DNA of 64,000 nucleotides from assembly GCF_033958435.1 (NCBI RefSeq), contig NC_134138.1, positions 80,710,298-80,774,297 of the forward strand, in the 5' to 3' direction. Source of the DNA: Carettochelys insculpta. Taxonomy: Eukaryota; Chordata; Testudines; Carettochelyidae. The translations under genes were made by a program, and so were the position numbers. Below the pieces are notes generated by a model. It made no database searches, was not told where the DNA came from, and worked only from the letters and a program-made list of their open reading frames with translations. How positions within the stretch are numbered: position 1 is the stretch's first letter; each line of letters starts with the position of its first letter. Positions 12,553 to 25,120 of this stretch are shown here, in pieces.

Positions 12553-13629
12553 CATATGTTATATCCCTTCTTCCACCCTCTTTATCATTTATTTAGATCG
12601 CTGCAAGGTCTTTGAGTCAGGAACAGACTGTTACTCTGTGCCAGGCATAATAGGACTCCATTCTTGACTTTTCCTTGGTCATTACTATTACAAACATCAC
12701 CATTATTAACAGGAGTCTAATGAAAAGTGCTGCAAACTGTAAATTTTAATCTCCCCCAAAGCTTACAAAGGAGAAGATATGTGCAGGTGAGGCGTTGCCC
12801 CAGAGATAATAGAAAAATATAACATTTTACAAAATTTTAATTCTCTATAATTAAAACAAATAATATAATGTAAGCCCAGTAAAAGCGTATGCCTTTAACA
12901 TCACCTATTTTTGTAACCTGTGATGCTCAACGCAGTGTGGTGGTATATTAAACCTGTGCCCATGAAGATGTTCTTATACTTAACTTCCATAACAATAGCA
13001 CAAATCCTATTATAACATTATTCATGACAACAACACAGTGAGATTACCAGAAGCATCTGCTATAATCACTAAGGCCTGAGGACCTTGCGGAGACTCTTAG
13101 AGCCTCATTGCATGTGTCATTTATTCAAGACTGAGCTCAGCTGACTCTGAGAAGCAATGCAGTAAGCCACATTCACTCATGAGGAGGACAGTAGAACTTC
13201 TTCTGATGACAGTTCAGGAAGACAAATGAAAACAAAAAGCTACAACACATATAGCCTGCTGCTTTACAGTGACTGGTGTTCCACAATACATTCTGAAGAT
13301 TTGGCTGTTCAAACTCATTGAAACCCATATAAACAAACATCTATTATGGACAGATAAACCTAAGAGGTAGGGTATTTTTTGTTTTGTTTTTGTTTTTCTC
13401 TTATAAGACGACAAAACTTGAAGCCTTGAAAAAATATGATTTAAGATATTGTAGAGCTTAGATTAAAACTGTAAAAAATATCTTTTTATAAAAAAATCTT
13501 CCATGCCACATTAGTGACATGGCTGAGGAATTACAAGGCCAACTGCCTTCAAAATTTAGCCAACATGACTACTTCACAACTCAGTTTTATGATTCAACCA
13601 GTACTTCTAATCCCTTTTAGTATTCATGT

Positions 13630-13901
13630 CAGGAGTCAGCAACCCATGGCACAGGAGCCAATTTTCATGGGCACGCAAAGTGAGAGCTTGGCCCCACCCT
13701 ACCTCCACCTGCACCCAAGAACTTGCTCTAAGCCATGCTGCCTGTGGATTAACAAAAGACCACGTAATGCTACCAACCACCACCTAAACTGTAAAGTTCT
13801 GCATCTTAACTTATTTATTAATGAAGCTGTTGTAAGTAGGACTATTAGAGACTTTAAAACGTACCATCAGCACGCCACCTCAGAAATGTTGCTGACCCCT
13901 G
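13630..13901. mobile_element. non-autonomous hAT element
   Basis: The left end CAGGAGTCAGCAACCCATGG and right end TTGCTGACCCCTG form imperfect terminal inverted repeats of the CAGGGGT type. Flanking octamers are only partly alike, so the duplication is decayed. The 192-residue open frame spanning it (13514-14092) has no domain and looks incidental. Confidence 0.6.
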
Positions 13902-14258
13902 GCTTATGGCTATTACTTGTTCTATTGAAAGCTGAAAGTTCTATTGAAATTTGTTCTATTATTCTATTGAAAAAGACTTGTTCATTTGTAAGGCTGTGCC
14001 AGGACAGACCAACTGGAGAATGTTTATTCAAGATATTTCAGGAAGCTGGCAAAGAATTCCACCTTTACTATCAATCACACATAGCCATCTGAATGGATGG
14101 TGCCAAGTCTACGGCTGGTAAGAGTATGTGCCTGGTCCAACATACGCCTAACAGTCCACCCAATGTCTCACAATTTCAATGCCTTATATACCACTATCCC
14201 CTTCTTCCTAAAAATGCCTTAAAAACTGTGTCACAGTTTACAAAAAGCTAGCAGTAGA

Positions 14259-16590
14259 ATCAATCATAGAATACTAGGACTGAAAGGGACCTCGAGAGGC
14301 CATCGAGTCCAGCCCCCTGCCCTCATGGCAGGACCAAGTACTGTCTAAACCATCCCTGATAGACATCTATCTAACCTGTTTTTAAATATGTCCAGCGATG
14401 GAGATTCCACAAACTCCCTTGGTAATTTAGTCCACTGTTTGACCACCCTGACAGTTAGGAACTTTTTCCTAATGTCCAACCTAAACCTCCCTTGCTGCAT
14501 TTTAAGTCCATTGCCTCTTGTTCTATCCTCAGATGCCAAGAAGGACAAGTTTTCTCCCTCCTCTTTATGACGCCCATTTAGATGCCTGAAAACTGCTATC
14601 ATGTCTCCCATCAATCTTTTCTTTTCCAAACTAAACAAGCCCAATTCTTTCAACCTTTTTTCATAGGTCACATTCTCTAGACCTTTAATCATTCTTGTCG
14701 CTCTTTTCTGGACCCTCTCTAACTTCTCCACATCTTTCTTGAACTGCGGTGCCCAGAACTGGACACAATACTCCAGCTGAGGCCTAACCAGCACAGAGTA
14801 GAGCAGAAGAATGACTTCTCGTGTCTTGTTCACAACACACCTGTTAGTGCATCTCAGAATCATGTTTGCTTTGTTTGCAACAGCATCACACTGTTGACTC
14901 ATATTTAGTTTGTGGTCCACTATAACCCCTAGATCCCTTTCTGCTGTACTCATTCCTAGACAGTCTCTCCCCATTCTGTATGTGTAAAACTGACTGTTCC
15001 TTCCCAAGTGGAGCATTTTGCATTTGTCCTTATTAAACTTCATCCTGTTAACCTCAGACCATTTCTCCAATTTATCCAGGTCATTTTGAATTATGACCCT
15101 AACCTCCAAAGCAGCTGCAACCCCTCCCAACTTGGTATCATCTGCAAACTTAGTAAGTGTACTTTCTATGCCAATATCTAAACCATTGATGAAGATATTG
15201 AACAGAACCGGTCCTAAAACAGACCCCTGCAGAACCCCACTTGTTATACTTTTCCAGCAGGATTGAGAACCATTAAGGACTACTCTCTGAGTAGGTTACC
15301 CAGCCAGTTATGCACCCACCTTATAGTAGCCTCATCTAAATTGTATTTGCCTAGTTTTTTATAAGAATATCATGTAAGACCGTATCAAATGCTTTATGAA
15401 AGTCTAGGTATACCACATCTACTGCTTCTCCCCTATCCACAAGGCTCATTATCCTATCAAAGAAAGCTGTCAGATTGGTTTGACATGATTTGTTCTTTAC
15501 AAATCCATGCTGGCTGTTCCCTATCACCTTACCACCTTCCAAGTGCTTGCAGATGATTTCTTTAATTACCTGCTCCATTATCTTTCCTGGCACTGAAGTT
15601 AAGCTGACTGGCCTGTATTTTCCTGGGTTATTCTTATTCCCCTTTTTATAGATGGACACTATATTTGCCCTTTTCAAGTCTTCTGGAATCTCTGCTGTCT
15701 CCTATGATTTTCCAAAGATGATAAATAAAGGCTCAGATATCTCCTCTATCAGCCCCTTGAGTATTCTAGGATGCATTTAATCAGGCCCTGGTGTCTTGTA
15801 GACATCTAATTTTTCTAAGTGATTTTTAAATTGTACTTTTTTTATTTCAATTTCTAACCCTACCCCTTTCCTACTGGCATTCACTATGTTGGGCATTCCT
15901 TCATTGGACTTTTCAGTGAAGACTAAAACAAAGAAGTTGCTAAGCATCTCTGCCATTTCCAAGTTCCCTGCTACTGTTTCTCCCTCCTCACTGAGCAATG
16001 GCCCTACCCTGTCTCTGGCCTTCCTCTTGTTTCTAATATATTTATAAAAAGCCTTCTTGTTTCCCTTTATGCCTGTAGCGAGTATGAGCTCATTTTGTGC
16101 CTTAGCCCTTCTAATCTTGCCCCTGCATTCTTCTGTTGTCTATATTCATCCTTTGTCATTTGTGCTCGTTTCCATTTTTTATACGATTCCTTTTTTATTT
16201 TGAGATCATGCAAGATCTCCTGGTTAAACCAAGGTGGTCTTTTCCCATATTTTCTATCTTTCCTACACAGCGGGATAGCTTGCTTTTGGGCCCTTAATAA
16301 TGTCCCTTTGAAAAACTGACAACTCTCCTCAGCTGTTTTTCCCCTCAGTTTTGCTTCCCATGGGACCTTACCTACCAGCTCTCTGAGTTTACCAAAATCT
16401 GCCCTCTTGAAATCTATTATCTCTATTTTGCTGTTTTCCCTTCTTACCTTCCTTAGAATTGTGAACTCTATGATTTCATGATCACTTTCACTCAAGCTGC
16501 CTTTCACTTTCAAGTTCTCTACCAATTCCTTCCTATTTGTTAAAATCAAATCTAGAATAGCTTTCCCCCGGTAGCTTTTTCAACCTTTTG
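14259..16590 (-). mobile_element. 5'-truncated CR1 LINE
   Basis: This is the longest CR1 copy. On its own strand it begins in the endonuclease C-terminus, passes through the reverse transcriptase and ends with the CR1 3' UTR and a terminal repeat seen on the plus strand as 'aatcaatcatagaatact'. It lacks ORF1 and the endonuclease N-terminus. Frames are broken between 15998, 15677 and 15130, so it is inactive. The conserved 3' end is shared with the fragments at 4706 and 11905. Confidence 0.9.
14345..16549 (-). pseudogene. CR1 ORF2 remnant (endonuclease end and reverse transcriptase)
   Basis: 16549-16067 carries the endonuclease C-terminus ('[12 protein letters not shown]') and the linker '[14 protein letters not shown]'. 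15998-15777 and 15677-15351 hold RT fingers and palm blocks, including 'NPGKYRPVSLTSVPGKIMEQ' and 'YLDFHKAFDTVLHD' (motif A aspartate). The FADD box (motif C) is read at about 15155-15144, just upstream of the ATG at 15130. 15130-14345 then gives 'QLEYCVQFWAPQFKKDVEKL', 'RATRMIKGLE' and 'VVKQWTKLPREFVESPSLD'. Frameshifts separate the pieces, so no full product is made. Confidence 0.88.
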
Positions 16591-16599
16591 GAATAAAAA

Positions 16600-18180
16600 A
16601 TTGTCTCCAATGCAATGAGTAGACTCTTCAAATTAGGAGCAGAAGTCCATATTTTCCTGCGATATTAAAGACATCAGGAAAAGGAGATTAATGATGATTT
16701 ATTTTGGACAACAGAGTCCATCAAGTTCACTTTCTGATTTTTTTTTGGATGATTTGTTATGTTATGGCTACAGTTATTAAATTTTGCCTCCTTTTAATTA
16801 AAATGAAAAATTCTGAGGGAGGGATCCAAAAAACATGCCTTTGTCTGGAACAGAAATTGGGAAATCCTGATTTAATCCCTCACTTTGCCAGTACAGAACT
16901 GCACAAAGGAGCATACACTATACTAATTTAAATACTCCTCAGTTATATGAAGAGTCTGAACAGTCCAGGAGCACGAATAACTGCAGGCCACACTGCATGC
17001 ACAAATGTACACTTTAACTTACAGCACCACACTACTTCAACTCTCCATCAACAATTCTAAATTTTTCTCTCCACAGTGAATCTGAAGAAATGCAAAAATA
17101 TGATATAGCAATCTCGTTCAAATAATGCAACTTACTAAAGGAAAGAACTTTTCTCCCAAAATATAAATAAAATGACAAGTTGCCTCTTGATAATTCTTCA
17201 TGCTATAATTGAAACTGGCTTTTTAATGGTTAAACTACTGCAGCAATTTTGGCACAAACCCTTTTTACAAAGTAAGTATCATTTTACGCATCCCAAATGT
17301 GTTATTCAGAATAATTAATGGAGGAATAAAAGTCACAACACTGTAATAATCCTGTATTATTCTGCATTTGTTCATCTCATTTTTCCTTTGTGACTGGATA
17401 AAAAGACTATGGTATTTTCTTCAGTGCCAGGTCTTGGCTCCATCAGTCACTCATTAAATAAAATCTGGAATGTAGAATTGAATTAAATGCACGTGGGAAT
17501 GCATGTGAAGCCGCCCGTATATCACTGATAGCTCTGTTGCTAACACAGAGTTCATCCAAGACTTTGAATTTTTATATGACATGAACAAAGCTGTTTGCCA
17601 TTCTCCATTTTGACGTCAGCGGACAACTACCCACTAACAGTATCTGTCACTTCAGAATGCTTGGAATTTCCTCACTTGTACGTGCTGGAAAGTTTTGAGT
17701 ACAGAGTTTTTCTTTTTAATAAAACGGTACACATTATTAAATTTTAAGATTTAGAACATCTTCTCTGCAGCATTATTAGAAAAGAAGTTTTCATTCTTAT
17801 GGAAATGTGTTTTATCTCTCAACAGATTTAGACTGTACTGTATATGCAAGAGTGAATAACATTTGCACAGTACCATGATACCACATTTTAATGAGAAATA
17901 TAAGTTAAATGTTGTACTTTTTACTCCACTAACAATTGCAGAATCACTTATTTACTTGCTACATTCATTACCTCACTGACACTTTCACAAGCCAGCATTC
18001 TGGCTGGCTAAAGCACAGCCATATGCGCAAATCATCCAATCATCACACAGTGACGATTAAAAAAAAAAATCACCAAGGACAATGACCCTGCTAACAATGA
18101 AGCCTTCTAAAAGGTACACCAACGTGTGCATTTTAGCTAAACATCAACCATGGCTTTCCTAGATCAATGTATGTCAAGCG
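16600..18180. other. AT-rich non-coding stretch
   Basis: No recognisable exon or repeat boundary. Contains a short A-run near 18060. Confidence 0.35.
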
Positions 18181-20165
18181 GTTCCCTTTGACATCCCTTT
18201 GTGTGAAGTGAAAGGGTGGGAATGCAGTCCTTGATGTCATGTGAAATGTTGACCAGAGGCTGTAAAGAGATGCCATACTGCAGTTCTCTATGACCACAAC
18301 GGAGATGAGCTCAGGATTACTTAATCTGTAGATCCACCAAGAGTCTACCGCTTCTGAGTTTGCTGCTGCAGAAGCCGCATTATGTCCTGATGTACCTTCC
18401 TCTCTGACTCCTGGGCCTCTCTCCTGTCTACTCTGTCCTCCATAAAGTTTGAAATATTCATCCTTCAGGCCCTCTGTTCATCATCTTATGCAGCACTGGC
18501 TTGCAGGATTTTCACAGAAAATGTCATTCCAAGCCCCCTTCTTTCTCCTGCTTAACTGGTTCAGGCATTCCACAGACGCGAATGGCAAACCCTCCAAGGC
18601 TGCAAGAAAAGCAGCTACAGATAAAACATACTGTTATGATTCAATGCTCCCTTCCATTGCTCCCCGAAAGTTGTAAATAAGATATGTTTACTGACCGTTC
18701 TGCTTCAGCATGCTTGTGAATGGCATCACTCACAGGACCAGCCCTGGTGCATATGGCCTGCCCTGGGTAAGGGAAATGCTCAGGTGTGTAAAAGTATGAG
18801 TACATACAGAGCAATAACACTGAATATTGCCACTGTTTTCTACAGGCAGTAGTGATATTAGTTGATCTCTCACTCCCTGATGGTATCAAAGACCCAAGAA
18901 GCACAACTTCAGCTGATGTCCCAGAGCTGCCTGGGCCCATATGCTGCTTGCCGGTATACTGCCATGGTACCTGCCAAAGTGATCACTGACTGGCATTTGG
19001 AAAGCATCCTACTCCATACAAAGGAATAAGGTTGCCACTCTCAGAAACCTTTGAGAGAGGATTGCAGAGTACCCCCATGAAGGTTTCACTGAGCTCTCTC
19101 AGAAGAATACAAGTCAACTTCCACATGGTTCCCCCACCTAACTGTAAAGGGGAATGAAAAGCAGATAATGACCACTACCTCTCTTTGTTCTACAGCTGCC
19201 TCTTCCAGTATGAGAAAATAAATGAAAAGTTGATAGCTGTGTCCTGCTGTTTTCAGGGTCCCATGACTGTTATGGGAAATAAACACACTTACCCAAGGCT
19301 CTATTGCCTGCACCAGGCTCACCCATTCTCAGTTGCCAGGAGTGATTGTACTCTACTGGAATTTGAAAAGGGTCCTAGCTATTTGGCTTCACTTTTCAGG
19401 ACCTGTGACTCAGGCTCCTCAGAGGTATTCATGGTGGTGTGCAAGTAGTGAGGTCTCTGCCAAGTGTGCTTAGTAAAAGCCAATGCTGAGCCACGGATCT
19501 ATTGATCAGTTGTAGGTACCTCCCTGGCCTCCTGGTACCCCCCGCCCCCATCACAGTTCAATTGCTTTCACACATCACTGCTGCTGATCCCCATCATGCC
19601 CTTTCTCCTGCACAGCCTATGCAATTTGCTTGTGTATGCCCACATTTCTATGGCTAGCCCTCAGCTGTGCTTGGGCAGCCTTTTCTCCTCACAGGCCCAG
19701 GAGATCCAGAGTCTCCACTCTACTGCAATCTGATGCATGTCTGGACTGTGTAGCCAGTGTGGTCAGCTGATCAGTTACACGTAACTGTGGAGAGCTGCTA
19801 GGTATGCTTGCCAAACAAGAAAAGACATTTCAAAATTTTGCATGGCTTTTAACAGTCTTCCAGTTCGTGTAACTTCTGGACATCGGTGTTCACAACTGTG
19901 ACCAGAGTGGTCAGTTTTAGGCATTTTTGGACAAGTCCTGGAGGTCTGTTAGTGTCAACATAGATAACATGGCATTTACATTTGCAAGGTCAAACTCAAT
20001 ACTTAGATCAACGCTCAGCGCTGCTTGGTGATTTAGCATTACTTCGTTGGCATAATGGAGAGCATATATCAGTAGAAGACAAATGTAGGCATAGATACGT
20101 ACACAACTAGGCTGACATAAGGGTGGCTTACAGTGATTTAACTTTGTAGACTTGACCACACCTGA
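18180..20165 (-). pseudogene. decayed DNA transposon with MYB/SANT-like protein (Harbinger-type, tentative)
   Basis: The minus strand at about 19716-19510 gives a trihelix/MYB-like block: 'ETLDLLGL', stop, 'GEKAAQAQLRASHRN', 'GIHKQIA', stop, 'AVQEKGHD', then 'GYQEARE'. Several TGA stops fall within it, some where a tryptophan is usual. Further along the same strand, at about 18420-18345, 'REAQESERKVHQDIMRLLQQ' resembles the coiled tail of such proteins. The right border contains 'gatttaactttgtaga', close to ends seen in turtle Harbinger-like repeats. The left boundary and the transposase gene are not identified. Family assignment is inference. Confidence 0.5.
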
Positions 20166-20169
20166 GAAT

Positions 20170-22250
20170 ACATGGGGGAAAAAATCATTCTGATTTTAAG
20201 GACTGGTTTCTTTTTAAGTCTTTGAAATAGGGCAGACAAGCTGTTTTTAACAAAATATGTTGGGGATAAAAATGTTTTTCAGAGGGCTGCAGCTGCTTCA
20301 GTTTCTCCTTAGAGTAGCTTCAATGTTCCTAACTGCATGATCTTGAGAAAGTAATCACCTACAGACAGCAAGATCATATCTTTGGCTTTAAGGCTATTGC
20401 CATATCTACTTTAGAAATAGTCATCACGCTAGCTTTGGAACTTTTGTAGGATTTTATCTGCTGGCTGAGCTTCCTTCCCTTATCAAGGGTCTTCTAGTCT
20501 GCTATTATAACATCTTCAAAGGAAGAATGTAAAGACTGTGGCTCACTCCTTTTTGATAGTGGGGATTTGCCTGTTGATTTCTTCTCCTCCTCTTTGTCTG
20601 GTTGAATGTCTATTATATTGATAATTTTTCAAAAGGACACATTATATCAAAGAGCTCTGTAGGAAAACAATCTCTGTTGATCCTTGTCTGACTAACAAAC
20701 CTCTCTGATTCAGAGAGCTTGCCTTTATCAGTGGAGCACGTAGAGGAACTTAAGTTTTGCAGAAGGTATGTCTTCCTTTCCTTTTTTTATAACTTTTTTA
20801 AAAAAGTTTGTGAGGAACAAGAGAATGGAAATAAATAGAGTTCTTTTCCTGGTAGACAGCATTAAAGGTGGGAACACACTGTTCTCGTGTTTCATTAACA
20901 GAGAAAGTCCAAGCTGCTACTTTATCATTATCAAGCAGGCTGAGGTATTTTGTGATAGCATTAAAAAAACCAAGAAAAAAGGAAAAAGCCTCCGCATCTG
21001 GAAAAGTGACATGGGCAAAATGCCTTCCTCTTGTCTAACAAAGAGTGTGCCCACTTGAACAGGGAAAAAGTTAGAACTGTATTTGCCCGTGCAAACTTAT
21101 ATCTGAACTTAATATAACTATGAAACCCAAGTTGGGGAAACACTCTGGGATCACTCTTCTTGCCACGTTATACTAAAATGCTCTCCCCTACACGCTCCAT
21201 TGCCTCCATCAGCAAACAAATAGTGTCTAGTGTCCCCCTCCAAAATACCATCTACATCTAGTACTCTGAACATGCAAAAGTTTTTGGACTAAGACCAGAA
21301 CTGACAAAAAGTCTCCTTTGGTCTCAGGACTAAGCCATCCTACAAATTAGATAAATTCTGGTTTTGCAGTCTGTTCAGGACAAGTCAACAGTCAGATTTC
21401 AGGTAAATAAACCAGGAGGAGCTTGTCCAGGCAGAGTTAGGCTGTTTGGTGTAATACCTAAAATGACTATGAGAAAAATATTAGGGAAAAAAGTTCTCTA
21501 TTTTTCAGTTTGCACACCTGGGGAGGTTGGGAGAGGAGCAACAGTCTTACTCTAAAAAGGCTCCAAACGGCTGACTGGTATCACAACCCAACCATACGCG
21601 TATATGCTACCATGCATCTTTCACTCTAAAAATATAGTCTCCTTTTGCTGCCCTCAGTCCAGCAAAGTGAAACAATTCAGCCAAAGTTATAGTCTGAAAA
21701 ATTCCAGAGAAAGTTAACAGTGTGTGTTACAGATTATTTCGTGAAGTGGAAGAGTTAGCAGTGAAAATGACAACCAGCCTTTCACTGTAGTGGTCTTACT
21801 GATAAGTAATGGGTAATTTATTTTACATTTTTCAGTCTCATTATCTTTTCATGGAGTATCTGCTGAGTACTGCAGTTAGAATAGACTTTTCCACCAACAC
21901 GGATATACCCAAACTAAAGACAACAGAAGAGTTTTCCTTACTCACTTTATCACGAGAAAAGGTATTTGATTGGCCTGACTGTTGTAAGATGTTCTTCATA
22001 ACTTTCATGAATTCCATAAATGAAAACCATTAAATGAAAAACAAAATAAACCACAGCAGCACAAGCAGGTATTACATTTTTGTATAACGTGAACTAGTAT
22101 TGCATTAACATGCGTGCCAGAAATTCTCACAAGCCACCAAAGACACAGGGCCTGATTCTCTGCAGCTTCTTCTGCAATAACGAGATAAATGGTCTGATAA
22201 AAATACCTTATCTTTTAACACTACAGCTGGTGCAACCAATGTATTGTACT
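20170..22250. other. SPIDR: putative intron of SPIDR, nothing recognised
   Basis: AT-rich sequence downstream of the 22254 splice donor on the minus strand. The next SPIDR exon is not recognisable here or anywhere to the left, so this intron may exceed 22 kb. Confidence 0.4.
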
Positions 22251-22253
22251 AAC

Positions 22254-22473
22254 CAGGGAGGATAGATATGGACAATATCCTGTGGGTGTCCCTTGAGGCG
22301 AGCTGCTGTTTCCTTTGTAAAGAGGACTTTCAATCTGGGCTCAGTACCAATGACAACTCGATTGGAGGAGCTGCCAGCAGACAGCTGTCCCAACTGCTGG
22401 CAGAGAGCAACTTGCATAGTGCACTCCTCATGGACCTCTAAGATCTTCACAATCAATACATCAGATTTGCCTC
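22254..22473 (-). CDS. SPIDR: SPIDR coding exon (third visible)
   Basis: SPIDR is a nuclear scaffold that links the BLM helicase and RAD51 in homologous recombination. This 220 bp exon begins after the acceptor TTACTTTCCAG and ends at the donor CTG|GTTAGT. It enters with two bases of a split glycine codon and leaves with two bases of a tryptophan codon. The peptide includes 'VKILEVHEECTMQVALCQQL', 'LKVLFTKETAARLKGHPQD' and 'IYPPW', matching human SPIDR segments recalled from memory (VKILELHEEC, LKVLFTKETA, FPPW). No stop or frameshift occurs. The phase joins exactly to the exon at 34166-34266. The donor is weaker than consensus. Confidence 0.92.
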
Positions 22474-23469
22474 CTGGAAAGTAAACAAAGTGACAAAAAA
22501 TGAAATAAAAAGGTCAAGGAAGATGTGTTCTACAGACCAGAGTAGTGGCATATAGCATTACATCCCATTCCCAGACCCTGCTCATTTCTTTTCATGCAGC
22601 AGTCTGGACATGTTAAACAAACAAAGTGAAATAATATAACCTTCCATGTTACAAATCACCTGGTCACAAAACATTCTGTATAGATGTCATGAACCGAACA
22701 AAGCACGACCGTTTCTCTATTTCACATACAGATTACAGTTCCAAATACCATGTTTTAAAGCGGCAAAGCAAAAGTGACTATTTTTGAAGCTGTCGACATA
22801 CCACCCCTTCAATTTTACCGAACACTCTTTTAATGTTGTCAAAATTTTCAATTCCTCGCTTCTTTTGACGTTTTTATACCAAGTACAGTCTTGTCTGAGC
22901 AGTCAGAATAAAGAAGAATTTGGCAGGGTATAGGACTATTCCCCTGCAATAGGGCACCTAGGCATACAGTTGTTGTGCACCCAGTCTCCTCCCACTAATA
23001 TTGCCCACAGCCCTTACTAGCATTTGGGCCTTCTGCATAGCCCATACACAAGGACACTAGACCTTGTGAAGGGGAGAACCCCTTCGACACTTTCTGCCCC
23101 CTCCCATAGTCTTTCACTGTAAAGTAAAGAGGCGCTGTAGAGTCCCCTGCAGCATCAGTGCTCAGGGTCTTATGCGTCCACAGAGAATGTGCACCACCTC
23201 AAAAGCCCCACCAGGCAGATACTTTCCTTAGCTGCACAACTCTTGCCCCATGGGAGTGCCTGTTTAAGACCCATGAAGCTGCTGACAACATACAGTATTA
23301 CTGCTAACATATTCAGGGGAATGTCACTGTGCAGTTGACTGGCTGTGACACTGGATAAAACAGAAAACAAAAGGAATAACGCACCAATTTTTCTTGTTTC
23401 GGGAAAACTGCAACATTTTGTTCTGATTTCGACTTTTTGTTTCTATTTGTTTTTTTTTTAATTTCACAG

Positions 23470-23986
23470 TCAGAGAATCATCAAAATTTAGGGCTAGTCA
23501 TCATGTCCAGCTCCCCGTATTATGGCAGAACAAATGAAACATAGACCATTCCAGAATGGTGTTTGTCCAACTTCTTCAATGCTTCCAAAGATGGGCACTC
23601 CAGGACACCACATATTCCATAGCTTAAATACCTTATAGTTAGAAAGTTATCCTAATAGCTAACCTAAATTTCCATTGCTGCCAGCTAAGCCCATTACTTC
23701 TTGTCCTAATTTCACTGGAGATGAAGAACAATCACCAGACTCTTGACAACAGCCCTTATAACACTGGAAAACTGCTATCAATCATCCTTTAGTCTTCTTC
23801 TCTCAAGATTAAGCATGCCTAGGGTTTTTCTTCCCCAAATTTTCCTCATCAGTCGAGTTTTCTAAACGTTTTAATACTTTTTTGTTTCTATCCCCTGGAC
23901 CCTTTCAAATTTGTCCAAATCCTCTCTGAAGTGCTGTGTCAAGATGGATCTCACCAGTGGCCAAGCAGAGCAGGAGTATTTCTGTG
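23470..23986 (-). mobile_element. CR1 LINE, right-hand part of a split copy (left segment on plus strand)
   Basis: The plus strand reads as complement of a CR1 3' end: 'catcatgtccagctcccc', 'tgcttccaaagatgggcact', 'cattacttcttgtcctaatt' and 'ctggaccctttcaaatttg'. The sequence is interrupted at 23987 by a TA-flanked transposon and resumes at about 24965. Confidence 0.8.
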
Positions 23987-23988
23987 TA

Positions 23989-24696
23989 CAGTAAAACCCT
24001 GAGTTACACAGGGGTTGTGTTCCTCACAACACCCACATAATTCAAATTTCACGTAAATCAGGGGAGGGGGAACCCTCCCTCCTCCACCGAGCTCCTGGGA
24101 GCCTAAAGTCAGGCGCAGCAGCACCTGGTCACTTTTCAGGCTCCCAATCAGCCCCAAGGAGCTGGGAGCCAGGTGCAGCAGCGCCTGGTTAGTTTCCCAG
24201 CTCCTGCAAGAAGCAGGGAGCTGGGAAACTTACCAGGCATTGCTGTGCCTGGCTCCCAGCTCTCCGGGGGTTGAGAGGCTTCCCCTTGCCTCTCTTCTCC
24301 CCGCTCCCTCATCATCCAGGCTCCCAGGAGCCAGGTACAGCAGCACCTGGCTCCTGGCTCCCTGGGGCTGAGGGGCTTTCCCCCTGCCTCCAGCAGCGGC
24401 TTCCCCCTGGTTTCCCCCAGTTTGAGGAAGCTGCGGGGCTGCTCCTTTCAGCGCTCCGCCACCAGCTTCAAGCGCTGGAGCTGGTGGCAGAGCACTGAAA
24501 GGAACAGCCCCATGGCATCCTTTTGGCTTCCCCAGCTGGAGGAAGCCAAAGAGAAGTCATGCCCCTCCATGCTCCAGCCACCTGCTTCCCCCATGTGTTC
24601 CAGCTGGGGTACGTGGTGGCTGGAGCCTGGGATTTCAACATTTGAGTTAATATGATTGACGTGTATGTCGAAATCATGCCAAGCAGGGGTTTACTG
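23989..24696. mobile_element. pogo/Tigger-like MITE inserted in CR1
   Basis: The ends are inverted: CAGTAAAACCCTGAGTTACA on the left and GCAGGGGTTTACTG on the right, with TA on both sides (23987-23988 and 24697-24698). The interior is GC-rich and partly self-complementary, with repeated 'ctcccagctc' and 'agctgggagc' type words. It encodes no transposase. Overlapping open frames are compositional. Confidence 0.75.
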
Positions 24697-24699
24697 TAC

Positions 24700-24960
24700 T
24701 CAAGCCCACTGACAGGGGGCAACAAAGGGGACAGCTGCCCTGGGGCCTGGTGCTTCCAGCCTCTGTAGCAGCAACAGGAGTGGCTGGAGCCCCATGGCCT
24801 TACAGCTGCCCCGGGAGCCCCACATGGTGTGCACTGAGAGGTGCTGAAAGGCTGGCTGGGAAAAGCTAGCCCCCAGGCCCACCCCTTCTGCCCAAGGTTC
24901 CACCCCTTCTGGAGCCCCAGAGCTGACCCCTCACCTCACATCTTGCCCAGGGCATGGTAG
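24700..24960. repeat. GC-rich dispersed repeat inserted in CR1
   Basis: The sequence begins 'ggcaacaaaggggacagctg' and contains 'ccaccccttctgcccaaggt'. A similar 'ccttctgcccaaggccctgc' block occurs at about 27463-27483, so it is a dispersed family. It sits between the pogo-like element and the continuation of the CR1. Ends are not defined. Confidence 0.5.
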
Positions 24961-24964
24961 AGTC

Positions 24965-25120
24965 TGTTGGAAACCCTGTGTGTATTACATACAACACTCC
25001 TGTTAACACACCCTAGAATCATTAGTCTCTCTCTGCAGCTGCATTATATTGATGATTCATATTCCATTTGTGTTACCACTATAGCTCCCAGATCTTTTCC
25101 AGAAGTACTAACACCTACCC
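24965..25120 (-). mobile_element. CR1 LINE, continuation of the split copy
   Basis: 'tacaacactcctgttaacac', 'agaatcatt' and 'ctatagctcccagatctttt' continue the same CR1 coding strand left off at 23986, with no large loss. This shows that the intervening DNA inserted after the CR1. Confidence 0.75.

Noticed and set aside
12116..12615. Open frames of 68-118 residues on both strands
   Set aside because: They are mirror images produced by the palindromic MITE, with the same peptide blocks read from either arm.
13514..14092. 192-residue plus-strand open frame
   Set aside because: It spans the hAT MITE borders at 13630 and 13901 and has no recognisable domain, so it is incidental.
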